Positions 42,637 to 50,792 of a stretch of DNA of 64,000 nucleotides are shown here, in pieces. The position numbers and the translations under genes were made by a program. How positions within the stretch are numbered: position 1 is the stretch's first letter; each line of letters begins with the position of its first letter. The notes beneath the pieces were generated by a model. The model was not told where the DNA came from, made no database searches, and saw only the letters and a program-made list of their open reading frames with translations. Source of the DNA: Streptomyces sp. MNU76 (GTDB taxonomy: Bacteria > Actinomycetota > Actinomycetes > Streptomycetales > Streptomycetaceae); assembly GCF_020982545.1 (NCBI RefSeq), contig NZ_JAJKLK010000008.1:248001-312000 (forward strand), written 5' to 3'.

Positions 42637-43125
42637 TCAGTTGCGGGCCGACCGGCCCCCCGCCGAGCCGATCGACTCCACCAACGGCGACAGCCGGTAC
42701 GGCACCCGCTCCCGCAGGGCCACCTCTGTACGGGTGCGCACCACACCCGGCAGACTGATCAGTGCCTGGATGACGTCCTCCAGATGCGCGTTGTCTCGCG
42801 CCACCACCCGGGTCAGGAGATCACCGCCGCCCGTGATCGAGAACGCCTCGATGATCTCCGGCACGGCCGCCAGCGCGTCACCCACGTCGTCCAGGTGCCC
42901 CTGGGTGACCTCGATGTGCACGAAGGCCAGCACCGGGTGGCCGAGCGCGGCGGGGGAGAGCGAGGGACCCGTGCCGGTGATCACACCGTCCCGTTCCAGC
43001 CGGTCGAGACGGGCCTGGAGCGTGCCCCGGGCGATGCCGAGGACGCGGGCGTACTCCCGCACGCTGGTGCGCGGCTGCTCCAGCAGCAGCCGCAGGATGC
43101 GGGTGTCGAGTTCGTCCACGGCCAT
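42637..43125 (-). CDS. Lrp/AsnC family transcriptional regulator
   Basis: 162 residues starting at ATG 43125. MAVDELDTRILRLLLEQPRT, TSVREYARVLGIARGTLQAR is the winged HTH; VLAFVHIEVTQGHLDDVGDA and ITGGGDLLTRVVARDNAHLE the RAM domain. It is divergent from the FUSC exporter gene with a 369-nt gap rich in repeated half-sites, so it probably controls the exporter and itself. Only distantly similar to the Lrp at 38759. Confidence 0.9.
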   Translation of the reverse strand: MAVDELDTRILRLLLEQPRTSVREYARVLGIARGTLQARLDRLERDGVITGTGPSLSPAALGHPVLAFVHIEVTQGHLDDVGDALAAVPEIIEAFSITGGGDLLTRVVARDNAHLEDVIQALISLPGVVRTRTEVALRERVPYRLSPLVESIGSAGGRSARN

Positions 43126-43494
43126 GGCCCGCCAGCCTCCCCGGTCGTACGGTGATCATGAGAACTGTACCGATGGCCCAGCGAACCGGACCCCGCCCGG
43201 ACCACCACACCCGCAGGTCCACGGCTCGATGCGGTTGATCCGTTGGCCCATCGGCTGCCGACCACACCCCTCCCGGACTGTACCAATGGCTCACCCCCGG
43301 GAGGCTCTGTTGAGCCATGGCGGCCTGGGATGGTACCTCTGCTGTATCCACGTAACTCAGGGCGCCGTGCGGTGCCGGAGCGGCGACGAGGCCGGATCCG
43401 GAGCGCGGCGCCTTCGCCGTGCCCGCCGTCCGCCGGAGACCCCGGCCCTGTCGCGGGCGGGGCGGGCACCACGGCAAGGGGGCGGCACACGGTC
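43126..43494. promoter_or_regulatory. Divergent control region with repeated TACCnATGGCYCA elements
   Basis: CTGTACCGATGGCCCA (43165-43180) and CTGTACCAATGGCTCA (43278-43293) are direct repeats 113 nt apart; CCGTTGGCCCA at 43240-43250 is a third half-site; TGAGCCAT (43311-43318) is an inverted copy of ATGGCTCA (43286-43293) with a 17-nt spacer. Such phased arrays are what Lrp octamers bind. The exporter start (43495) is well downstream, leaving a long leader. Confidence 0.6.
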
Positions 43495-44997
43495 ATGAAG
43501 AGGATGTTCACGGCTCCCGATCCGGGGCTCCTGCGGCTGCGGAACGCACTGCGTGCCGTCATCGGCGTGGGCGCCGCCGTCGCCGCGTCCGAACTGTGCG
43601 GTCTCCCGCTCCCCGCGTCGATCACCGGGGGCCTCGCGGCCCTGCTCGCCCTGTTCACCGTCACCGACGCGAGCGTCCCCGCCCAGCGGATCACCACCGC
43701 GCTCCTGCCGGCGGCCGGGTATCCCGTCCTCGCCCTGGCCGCCGTCCTGCACGACGTCACGGCCGCCCGGGACGCGGCGTTCGTGGCCACCGTCCTGTGC
43801 GGTGTCTACGCCCGCCGCTGGGGGCCGCGCGGCCAGGCGCTCGGGATCTTCGCGTTCATGAGCTACTTCGTGGCGCAGTTCCTGCACACCGTCCCCGGGG
43901 ACCTGCCCGGGCTGTACGCCGCCATGACCCTCGCGCTGCTCGTCGCGGGCGTGGTGCGCTTCGTGCTGTGGCCTGTCGAGCGTGCCCTCCCGCCCGTCGC
44001 GGTCCCCGCCGGGCCGCCCGGAACGGGGCTGGCGCGCCCGACCACCCGGCAGGCGTGCCAGGCCGCGGTCGCCTGCGGCTGCGCCCTGCTCGTCGGACAG
44101 TTCCTCTCCGAGGACCGCTGGTACTGGGCCGTCGGCACCGCCTGGTGGATCTTCGTCAACACCGCCTCCCGCGGCGAGACCCTGGTCCGAGGCTTCCGCC
44201 GCGTCCTCGGAACCGTGATCGGCGTCGCCGTCGGTCTGCTCGTCGCCGTCCCGCTGGACGGGGCGCCCGTGCCGTCGGCCGCGCTCGTCGCGCTCTGCGT
44301 CTTCGGGATCTTCTACACGGCGGCTGTCTCGTACTCCTGGATGATGCTGGCCGTCACCGTCATGGTCAGCCTCCTCTACGGCCTGCTCGGTGTGCTGGAC
44401 GCGGGTCTGCTCGCGCTGCGTCTCGTCGAGACGGGGGTGGGCGCGGTGTGCGCCATGCTGGCCGTGGTCCTCGTCCTGCCGGTCACGACGCACGCGACCA
44501 ACGACGCCTGGATCCAGCGGGCCCTGCACTGTGTGCACGCCGCCGCGGTCGCCACCGCCGCACGGCTGGAGGGCGTCCCCGGGGCCGACCCGGCTCCCCA
44601 CGCCGCCGAACTGGAACTGCTGTTCGGTCGGGCGCGGATGGCGCTCGCTCCGCTGGTCCATCCCTTGAACCCCTTCCGCGCCCGCAAGGCGCGCGCCCGC
44701 GCGGCCCTCCGGCTCCTCGACGACTGTGTGGGCGAGGTGCGTGCCCTGGTCTCCGCCACCGCCGACCCGGCCGGTACGCGCGAGGCGGGCCTGATCGCCG
44801 CCTGCTGGAGGGTGAAGGCCGCGGTGGAGGCCCTGACCACCCCCGGTGGACACGCGTCCGCGCACCGGCCGAAGGCGGCGCTCTCCCCCGCGGAGGCCGG
44901 GACCGCTCTGGTGCACCTGCACAACCTGGAGAGGGCACTGTCGGACCTGGCGATGCCGCTCGGAGCGGCCGCGGCCTCACGCCCGGCCGCCCCCTGA
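43495..44997 (+). CDS. FUSC family membrane protein (aromatic acid exporter-like)
   Basis: 500 residues from ATG 43495; the open frame begins 250 nt earlier but crosses the control repeats and is Arg/Pro-rich, so it is not used. Two blocks of about four hydrophobic helices each (residues 15-165 and 185-330, e.g. AAVACGCALLVGQFLSEDRW, YWAVGTAWWIFVN) are separated and followed by cytoplasmic helical regions; FUSC (fusaric acid resistance/AaeB-like) proteins have this layout and export aromatic or other organic acids. Divergent Lrp suggests the cargo or inducer is an amino-acid-like compound. Confidence 0.85.
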   Translation: MKRMFTAPDPGLLRLRNALRAVIGVGAAVAASELCGLPLPASITGGLAALLALFTVTDASVPAQRITTALLPAAGYPVLALAAVLHDVTAARDAAFVATVLCGVYARRWGPRGQALGIFAFMSYFVAQFLHTVPGDLPGLYAAMTLALLVAGVVRFVLWPVERALPPVAVPAGPPGTGLARPTTRQACQAAVACGCALLVGQFLSEDRWYWAVGTAWWIFVNTASRGETLVRGFRRVLGTVIGVAVGLLVAVPLDGAPVPSAALVALCVFGIFYTAAVSYSWMMLAVTVMVSLLYGLLGVLDAGLLALRLVETGVGAVCAMLAVVLVLPVTTHATNDAWIQRALHCVHAAAVATAARLEGVPGADPAPHAAELELLFGRARMALAPLVHPLNPFRARKARARAALRLLDDCVGEVRALVSATADPAGTREAGLIAACWRVKAAVEALTTPGGHASAHRPKAALSPAEAGTALVHLHNLERALSDLAMPLGAAAASRPAAP

Positions 44998-45015
44998 CCG
45001 ACCGACCTTCACCAA

Positions 45016-45048
45016 TTCCCCCGCGCCCCTGCAAAGGGGCGCGGGGAA
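45016..45048 (+). terminator. Hairpin terminator after FUSC gene, with dispersed element
   Basis: CCCCGCGCCCCT (45019-45030), loop GCAA, AGGGGCGCGGGG (45035-45046). The following AACTGCGCGAGAAGCCCC is the same dispersed element as at 16216. Just downstream, AAGCGAGCGACGCCG occurs twice in tandem (45086-45100, 45102-45116). Confidence 0.75.
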
Positions 45049-45243
45049 CTGCGCGAGAAGCCCCACCGGCCCGCGGACGAACCGAAAGCGAGCGACGCCG
45101 GAAGCGAGCGACGCCGAAGGGGGCGCAGCCCCGAGGCGGGTACGGGCAGGGGCGACCCCCGCGCGCCGTGGGCGTCGCCCACGGCGGGGCCGAGGGCGAT
45201 CCCGGGGCGCACGCGGCAGCTCGCACGCCACCCCGAGGACTTT

Positions 45244-45253
45244 GGTCTAGACC
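45244..45253. promoter_or_regulatory. DasR-like (dre) site
   Basis: GGTCTAGACC, a perfect palindrome, in the context TTTGGTCTAGACCTAC. The consensus of DasR-responsive elements in Streptomyces is ACTGGTCTAGACCAGT, so the core matches fully and the flanks partly. It is 48 nt before the lactonase start. Confidence 0.6.
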
Positions 45254-45300
45254 TACTGCTAGGGTCACCCCGCACACCGGACGAGCGGGAGGGGACGGCA

Positions 45301-46386
45301 GTGACGACGGAAGTGGGCGCGGACGGCGGCTCGATGGACGTGGGCCCGGCGACCGGGCCGCGACGGCGGGCGTACATCGGGTCGTTCACATCGGCGGGAG
45401 GCCCCGGCGTCCTCGTCGCCGAGGTCGACGACGACAGCGGCGCGCTCACCGTCGTGGGCGGCGCGGACGACGTCCGCGACCCGAGCTACCTCACCCTCGC
45501 CCCGGACGGGCGCACTCTCTACGCGGTCAGCGAGCGGTCCGAGGGAGCGGTGGCCGCCTATCGGGTGACGGGCGACAAGCCCGAGTTGACCGGGCCCCCG
45601 GTGGCGGTCGGGGACGGCCCCACCCATCTCTCCCTGTTCGGCGGTCACGTCCTGACCGCCGACCACGGCTCCGGCAGTGTCACGGCCGTCCGGCTGCGCC
45701 CCGACGGCACCCTCGCGGCCCCCGCCTCCGGGACCCTCCGGCACACCGGGGCCGGCACCGGACTCCGCGGCCGACGGAAGCCGCGCGCCCACCAGGTGGT
45801 GCCCGAGCCGTCCGGCCGCCGGTTCCTCGCCGTGGACCTCGGCACGGACTCGGTGCGGGTGTGCGCGCTGCGGGACGGCGTCCCCGTCGCGCACCACGAG
45901 ACGGCGCTGCGGCCGGACTCGGGGCCGCGCCACCTCGCCCTCCACCCGGGCGGACCGGGCGGATCGTACGTCTATGTGCTGAACGAACTGTCGCCCACGG
46001 TCACCGTGTGCCGCTGGAACGCCCCTGACGGCCCGCTGGAGCCGCTGGGGGAGACCTCGGTGCTCTCGCACGCCCCGGAGGGCGACGCGTACCCCTCGGG
46101 ACTCGCCGTGTCCCCCGACGGCCGCTTCGTGTGGACGGCCACCCGCGGCACGGACGTGCTCTCCGTGCTCGCGGTCGAGGGCGACGGACTGCGCCTGGTC
46201 ACGACCGTGGACTGCGGCGGTCACTGGCCCCGTGCCCTCGCCTACGCGGCAGGCACGCTGTACGTAGCCAACGAGCGCTCCGGCGACGTCACCTGGTTCA
46301 CGGTCGACCCGCACACCGGCCTGCCGGTGCGGGCCGGCTCGATCGAGGTGCCCGCGGCCTCCTGCGTCGTCCTGGGAACCCTCTAG
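45301..46386 (+). CDS. Lactonase family beta-propeller protein
   Basis: 361 residues from GTG 45301. Seven-bladed propeller repeats of the YbhE/cycloisomerase-2 6-phosphogluconolactonase type: DPSYLTLAPDGRTLYAVSER, PTHLSLFGGHVLTADHGSGS, HQVVPEPSGRRFLAVDLGTD, GLAVSPDGRFVWTATRGTDV. Cytoplasmic; could hydrolyse sugar lactones in the pentose phosphate pathway or another lactone. Has a DasR-like site upstream, which would tie it to amino-sugar status. Stands alone, and ends in a very strong terminator shared with the convergent gene. Confidence 0.87.
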   Translation: MTTEVGADGGSMDVGPATGPRRRAYIGSFTSAGGPGVLVAEVDDDSGALTVVGGADDVRDPSYLTLAPDGRTLYAVSERSEGAVAAYRVTGDKPELTGPPVAVGDGPTHLSLFGGHVLTADHGSGSVTAVRLRPDGTLAAPASGTLRHTGAGTGLRGRRKPRAHQVVPEPSGRRFLAVDLGTDSVRVCALRDGVPVAHHETALRPDSGPRHLALHPGGPGGSYVYVLNELSPTVTVCRWNAPDGPLEPLGETSVLSHAPEGDAYPSGLAVSPDGRFVWTATRGTDVLSVLAVEGDGLRLVTTVDCGGHWPRALAYAAGTLYVANERSGDVTWFTVDPHTGLPVRAGSIEVPAASCVVLGTL

Positions 46387-46443
46387 CACGGCGGGATCCC
46401 GCGGCCCACCGAGGCCGTCCTCCGCGAAGTCGCGCGCGGTACG

Positions 46444-46494
46444 CGTACGGCCGAGGGCCCGCTCCTGCGAGAGGAGCGGGCCCTCGGCCGTACG
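46444..46494. terminator. Perfect 23-bp-arm bidirectional terminator
   Basis: Arms at 46444-46466 and 46472-46494 are exact complements (begin CGTACGGCCGAGGGCCCGCT) with loop GCGAG. It sits between the convergent lactonase and chelatase genes. Confidence 0.85.
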
Positions 46495-46518
46495 GGTCAC
46501 GGTCCGGGCGCGCCGGAC

Positions 46519-47442
46519 TCAGCGGACCGGCATGCCCTGCGGCTGCTGCGGCGCGATGCCGAGCGCCGTCGTGTACTTGCCGAGCGCCAGCTTGCCGATC
46601 GCCGGGTAGGGGCCGAGCGCCTCGGCGGCGGAGCACCCCGCCTCCTTCGCGGCCGCCTCGATCAGACCGGCGTCGATCTCCGGCCCTATCAGGTACGGGG
46701 CGAGCGCCAGCTGCTGCGAGCCCGAGGAACGCAGCTGCTCGGCCACGGAGGTGATGGAGCCCTCCTGGTCGAGCGCGGCGGCCATCACCGGCACGGCGAG
46801 CCGCGCGGCCAGCAGCATGCCCGTGATCCCGGCGGCCTGCACGGCCTCCTCGCCGCCCACGGTGGCGAGGACGATGCCGTCCGCGGCGGTGGCGACGGTG
46901 AACAGCCGGGCCCGGTCGGCACGTGCCAGTCCCGCCTCGGACAGGCGCACGTGCAGCGCCTCGGCGAGCAGCGGGTGCGGGCCGAGGACGTCGGTCAGCT
47001 CGGCCGCGATACGGCTCTCCATGACCGCCTGGCGGACCTGGCGGAGCGTGGCACTGTCCGGACCGGCCAGCAGGGGCACGACGACGGCGACGGGGCCGTC
47101 CGGCTCCTTGACGTCCAGGCCGGCGGCGCGCGCCTGCTCGTAGCGGGCGGTGCGCTCCTCCGCGGCATGCGTGAGCACCGACTGCAGCGTGGGGAACTCG
47201 TCGGCGCCACCGTCGACGTAACCGATGCGGGCGTCGAGGCCGGGCAGCTCGGAGCGCGCGATACTCACGACCTCCTCGGCGAGGCTGCGCGTGGCGGCGC
47301 TGGGCGTGCCCGGCACCGCGAGGACGAGCGCGGGCGCGCCCTCGGGAGCCGCCAGCGGCTCGGGACGGCGGTGCCGCCCGGGCTGGCGGGGTCGCGGCAT
47401 TCGTACAGGCAGGCCGGACGCGGGCCCAGTGGGGGAGCTCAT
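46519..47442 (-). CDS. Sirohydrochlorin chelatase-like (CbiX) protein
   Basis: 307 residues from ATG 47442. Two CbiX-type repeats: ALVLAVPGTPSAATRSLAEE, PVAVVVPLLAGPDSATLRQV, and second-half LGPHPLLAEALHVRLSEAGL and LALAPYLIGPEIDAGLIEAA. The classical HGS start (LLxGHGS) is VLAVPGTP, so the first metal-binding His is absent, while the LGPHP His is kept. Family members put iron or cobalt into sirohydrochlorin (sirohaem or cobalamin). Genes for sulfite reductase or cobalamin are not in the window. A 60-nt stem-loop precedes it. Confidence 0.75.
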   Translation of the reverse strand: MSSPTGPASGLPVRMPRPRQPGRHRRPEPLAAPEGAPALVLAVPGTPSAATRSLAEEVVSIARSELPGLDARIGYVDGGADEFPTLQSVLTHAAEERTARYEQARAAGLDVKEPDGPVAVVVPLLAGPDSATLRQVRQAVMESRIAAELTDVLGPHPLLAEALHVRLSEAGLARADRARLFTVATAADGIVLATVGGEEAVQAAGITGMLLAARLAVPVMAAALDQEGSITSVAEQLRSSGSQQLALAPYLIGPEIDAGLIEAAAKEAGCSAAEALGPYPAIGKLALGKYTTALGIAPQQPQGMPVR

Positions 47443-47497
47443 GGCGCCGCATGTTACTGGCTTCTTGGGCTCCCCTGTTCGGGGAGGGTGCAGGTGA

Positions 47498-47557
47498 GCG
47501 GTATCCGTCCTGATTTGTCTGATGAGTTACGTGCCGATCAGGACCGATCGATACCGC
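47498..47557 (-). promoter_or_regulatory. Nested inverted repeats upstream of chelatase gene (possible leader RNA)
   Basis: GCGGTATC (47498-47505) pairs with GATACCGC (47550-47557), and inside it TCCTGAT (47508-47514) pairs with ATCAGGA (47537-47543). The two stems together form a 60-nt structure 56 nt before the start codon in an unusually A+T-rich gap (47443-47634). It could be an operator pair or an RNA leader; no riboswitch class was recognised. Confidence 0.45.
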
Positions 47558-47634
47558 ATTTATCTGCTGAGCGGTGCACTTGGGTGACCCGACCACGCTT
47601 GTCCGACAGGCTGAATTACTCCCTGTTTCAGGTA

Positions 47635-48639
47635 CTATTTTTCGGCCATCACGTACAACATCCGCTCGTCGTACGGCAACCCGGGCCCGTCGACCGCCAA
47701 CGCCGACGCGATACGCACGGCACCGAGGAGCGGATCCCCCTCCGCCGGCACCAGCGGCGCGTGCGGCAGCCGCGCGGCCAACTCCGCCTCCAACGGGACC
47801 AGGAGCGGGGCGCCCAGCTTGAACAGACCGCCGGTCAGGGCCACTCGGGGCCCGCCGGAGGCCGGGCAGACGGCGGCCGCGGCGTCGGCCATGTGCCGGG
47901 CCGCCTCGCGCAGGACCGCGGCCGCGACCGGGTCGTCCCCGGCGCAGGCGGCCACCTCGGGCGCGAACGACGCGAGGACCGCCGGACGGTCGGCCCTCGG
48001 GTAGATCCGGCCGGGAATCCCGGCCGGCGGGCCGAACACATCCTCCGCGCGCGCCAGCAGCCGGGCCGAACCGCCGTCCCGTCCGTCGTGCGCCCGCATC
48101 GCCGCCTCCAGCCCGGCCCGCCCGATCCACGCGCCGCCGCCGCAGTCTCCGAGGAGATGGCCCCAGCCGTCCGCCCGACGCCACGCGGTCAGATCCGTAC
48201 CGATCGCGATCAGTCCCGTACCGGCGGCGATCACCGCGCCCGGCCGTGCCCCGAGGGCGCCGGTGTAGGCGGTGACCGCGTCGGCCATCAGCGCGACCCG
48301 ACGCACCCCCCACTCGCGCGTCAGCGCCGACGGCAGCTCGGCGCGCAGCCGCTCGCCGAGCGACGCGAATCCGGTGGCTCCGACGGCCACCGCCACCGGA
48401 CGCGCGCACCCGGCGTCGGCGAGCAACCGCCCCGCCATCGGCAGCAGCAGCTCCAGCAGATGGCCTGCGTCGACACCGCCCGCGCCGGTCCGCACCGCCT
48501 CCCCGCACACCGCCGGCTCCCCGAGCATCTCGGTGCCCCGGGCCAGCACCGCCCGCAGTCCGGAGCCCCCGGAGTCCACCGCGAGCACGACCGGTGCCTG
48601 GTCCTCCGGGGGCCGGGAGGGCGCGGGGTCGCCGGTCAC
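47635..48639 (-). CDS. BadF/BadG-type ATPase, N-acetylglucosamine kinase-like
   Basis: 334 residues from GTG 48639, overlapping the ung stop. Actin-like ATPase fold: VVLAVDSGGSGLRAVLA (phosphate 1), VALMADAVTAYTGAL, GAVIAAGTGLIAIG (phosphate 2), HLLGDCGGGAWIG and VALTGGLFKLG (adenosine). The DxGG...GTG...GDxGG set is that of GlcNAc/glucosamine kinases of the BadF family. It probably phosphorylates GlcNAc from cell-wall or chitin turnover. Co-oriented with ung and the chelatase gene. Confidence 0.85.
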   Translation of the reverse strand: MTGDPAPSRPPEDQAPVVLAVDSGGSGLRAVLARGTEMLGEPAVCGEAVRTGAGGVDAGHLLELLLPMAGRLLADAGCARPVAVAVGATGFASLGERLRAELPSALTREWGVRRVALMADAVTAYTGALGARPGAVIAAGTGLIAIGTDLTAWRRADGWGHLLGDCGGGAWIGRAGLEAAMRAHDGRDGGSARLLARAEDVFGPPAGIPGRIYPRADRPAVLASFAPEVAACAGDDPVAAAVLREAARHMADAAAAVCPASGGPRVALTGGLFKLGAPLLVPLEAELAARLPHAPLVPAEGDPLLGAVRIASALAVDGPGLPYDERMLYVMAEK

Positions 48640-49313
48640 GGCAGACGCCAGTCCACGGGAGCGCCGCCCTGGCGGACCAGGTGGTCGTTGGCGCGGCTGA
48701 AGGGCCGGGAGCCGAAGAAGCCACGGTCGGCGGACATGGGGGAGGGGTGGGCGGACTCGATGGACGGGAGGTCGCCGAGGAGCGGGCGGAGGTTACGGGC
48801 GTCACGACCCCAGAGGATTGACACCAGGGGACGCCCGCGCGCGGCCAGCGCCCGTATCGCCTGCTCGGTGACCTCCTCCCAGCCCTTGCCCCGATGCGCG
48901 GCCGGCTTGCGCGGGGCGGTGGTCAGCGCTCTGTTGAGCAGCAGCACGCCCTGCCGGGTCCAGGGCGTCAGATCACCGTTGGACGGCTGCCCGTGCCCCA
49001 GGTCGGTGGTGAGTTCCCGGTAGATGTTGAGCAGGCTGCCCGGCAGCGGCCGCACGTCCGGCGCGACCGAGAAGGAGAGCCCCACCGCGTGTCCCGGGGT
49101 CGGATAGGGGTCCTGCCCGACGATGAGGACGCGGACGTCGTCGAAGGGCTGTTGGAAGGCCCGCAGGACGTTCGGTCCGGCCGGGAGGTAGGTCCGGCCG
49201 GCGGCGATCTCCGCGCGCAGGAAGTCGCCCATCCCGGCGATCCTTCCGGCCACCGGTTCCAGGGCCTCCGCCCAGCCCTCTTCGACGATTTCGTTCAACG
49301 GTCGTGGTGCCAC
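48636..49313 (-). CDS. ung: Uracil-DNA glycosylase, family 1
   Basis: 225 residues. Water-activating motif GQDPYPTPGHAVGLSFSV (Asp in GQDPY), uracil-recognition LLLNRALTT and DNA-intercalating HPSPMSADRGFFGSRPFS loop are all present. It removes uracil from DNA to begin base-excision repair. Its stop overlaps the GTG of the downstream kinase-like gene by 4 nt, so the two are co-translated. Confidence 0.95.
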   Translation of the reverse strand: MAPRPLNEIVEEGWAEALEPVAGRIAGMGDFLRAEIAAGRTYLPAGPNVLRAFQQPFDDVRVLIVGQDPYPTPGHAVGLSFSVAPDVRPLPGSLLNIYRELTTDLGHGQPSNGDLTPWTRQGVLLLNRALTTAPRKPAAHRGKGWEEVTEQAIRALAARGRPLVSILWGRDARNLRPLLGDLPSIESAHPSPMSADRGFFGSRPFSRANDHLVRQGGAPVDWRLP

Positions 49314-49469
49314 GGCGTCACCCTACTGCCGTAACGGCCATGACGATCAACCGGCGGTCGCCGAGCGATCGAAGATGACCGTTACGGTGCCAAACGAGAC
49401 TGTCCGCAGGGCGACTTGACGGACGGCAGGGGCTACTCGTGGACGCCGCCGACACCCCTCCCCGGCCGC

Positions 49470-50555
49470 TCAGCCGACGACCGCCGCGCGCACGCACAGC
49501 ACGTCCGGCAGATGTGACGCCAACTGCAGCCAGCTGTCGCCGTCGTCGGCCGACGCGTACACCTCGCCGTTGCGGTTGCCGAAGTACACGCCCGCCGGGT
49601 CGGCGTCGTCCGTGCACATCGCGTCGCGCAGCACCGTGCCGTAGTGGTCCGCCGTCGGCAGGCCCGCCGCCAGCGGCTCCCAGCTCTTGCCCGCGTCCGC
49701 CGTGCGGAAGACCCGGCAGCGGTGGTCGGCCGGAACACGGTCCGCGTCGGCGTTGATCGGGAAGACGTAGGCGGTGTCCCCGCGGTGCGGATGGGCCACC
49801 GCGGCGAAACCGAACGTGGAGGGCAGACCCGCGCCGATGTCCTCCCAGTGCGCACCCGCGTCGTCACTGCGGTACACGCCCCAGTGGTTCTGGAGGTACA
49901 GCCGGTCGGGGGTCACCGCGTCCCGGGTCACCTTGTGCACGCACTGGCCGAACTCCGGGTCCGGGTCCGGCAGGAACACCGCCGAGACACCGGAGTTGGA
50001 GGGGGACCAACTGGCCCCGCCGTCCTCGGTGCGGAACACACCGGCGGCGGAGACGGCCACGGTCAGCGCGCGCGGATCGCGCCGGTCGGTGAGGATCGTG
50101 TGCAGTCCCTCGCCCCCGCCGCCCGGGGCCCACCTGTCGCGCGTCGGGTGCTCCCACAGCGGCCGTACCAGCTCGAAGGTCTCGCCCCTGTCCTCCGAGC
50201 GGTACAACGCGGCCGGTTCCGTGCCCGCGTACACCACGTCCGGTTCGGCCGCCGAGGGGTGCAGCTGCCAGACCCGCTCCAGCGAGGCGCCGGTGTCCTT
50301 GGGGAACTTGACCGCGGGCCGGGTGGGTTCGGTCCAGGTGCGGCCGAGGTCGTCGGAGTGGAAGACGGAGGGTCCCCAGTGGGCGCTGTCGCCGCCGACC
50401 AGCAGCCGCGGGGTCCGGGAGCGGGTGTCGATGGCGACCGCGTAGATCGCCTGCGCGTTGAAGTACGGCGTTTCGTCGAACTCCCAGGCGGCCCCCCGCC
50501 GCCGTCCGATGAACAACCCCTTGCGTGTGCCCACGGTGAGCAGTACCTCGGCCAT
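49470..50555 (-). CDS. BNR-repeat (sialidase/Ycf48-like) beta-propeller protein
   Basis: 361 residues from ATG 50555, which has GGGAGG 8 nt upstream; ATG 50591 gives 12 more residues without a ribosome site. BNR Asp-box repeats S-x-D-x-G-x-T/S-W recur: SDDLGRTWTEP, SEDRGETFEL, TEDGGASWSP, SDDAGAHWED, TADAGKSWEP, SADDGDSWLQ. No signal peptide and no sialidase catalytic Arg triad seen, so it is probably a non-enzymatic or unknown cytoplasmic propeller. Co-directional with ung but separated by 156 nt. Confidence 0.85.
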   Translation of the reverse strand: MAEVLLTVGTRKGLFIGRRRGAAWEFDETPYFNAQAIYAVAIDTRSRTPRLLVGGDSAHWGPSVFHSDDLGRTWTEPTRPAVKFPKDTGASLERVWQLHPSAAEPDVVYAGTEPAALYRSEDRGETFELVRPLWEHPTRDRWAPGGGGEGLHTILTDRRDPRALTVAVSAAGVFRTEDGGASWSPSNSGVSAVFLPDPDPEFGQCVHKVTRDAVTPDRLYLQNHWGVYRSDDAGAHWEDIGAGLPSTFGFAAVAHPHRGDTAYVFPINADADRVPADHRCRVFRTADAGKSWEPLAAGLPTADHYGTVLRDAMCTDDADPAGVYFGNRNGEVYASADDGDSWLQLASHLPDVLCVRAAVVG

Positions 50556-50792
50556 CCCGGCCACCTCCCGGACATCGTCGTCCCCAGTCATCGGCCAGTC
50601 TGCACCCCGCCACTGACAGTCACCCCTCGAAATGGCTCCGCCGCAGGTCAGCGGGCGTGGGAGGGGCCGGACGGGCGGCCCGCGCCGATCGGGGCCGACG
50701 GGGGTGACCCACATCGCATGAGCGGGCCGGGAGCCGCCGCCGTATGGGAGAGCGGTCCGGCAGTCCTGCGTGTGCGAGGGAGGGTGCCCCCG

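Noticed and set aside
43243..43494. N-terminal extension of the FUSC gene
   Set aside because: Reads through the repeated Lrp-like sites and is Pro/Arg-rich; ATG 43495 starts just before the first membrane helix.
46298..48805. Minus-strand frame of 835 codons covering chelatase and kinase genes in another frame
   Set aside because: Arg/Ala/Gly-rich, crosses the gap and terminator; the true frames have family motifs.
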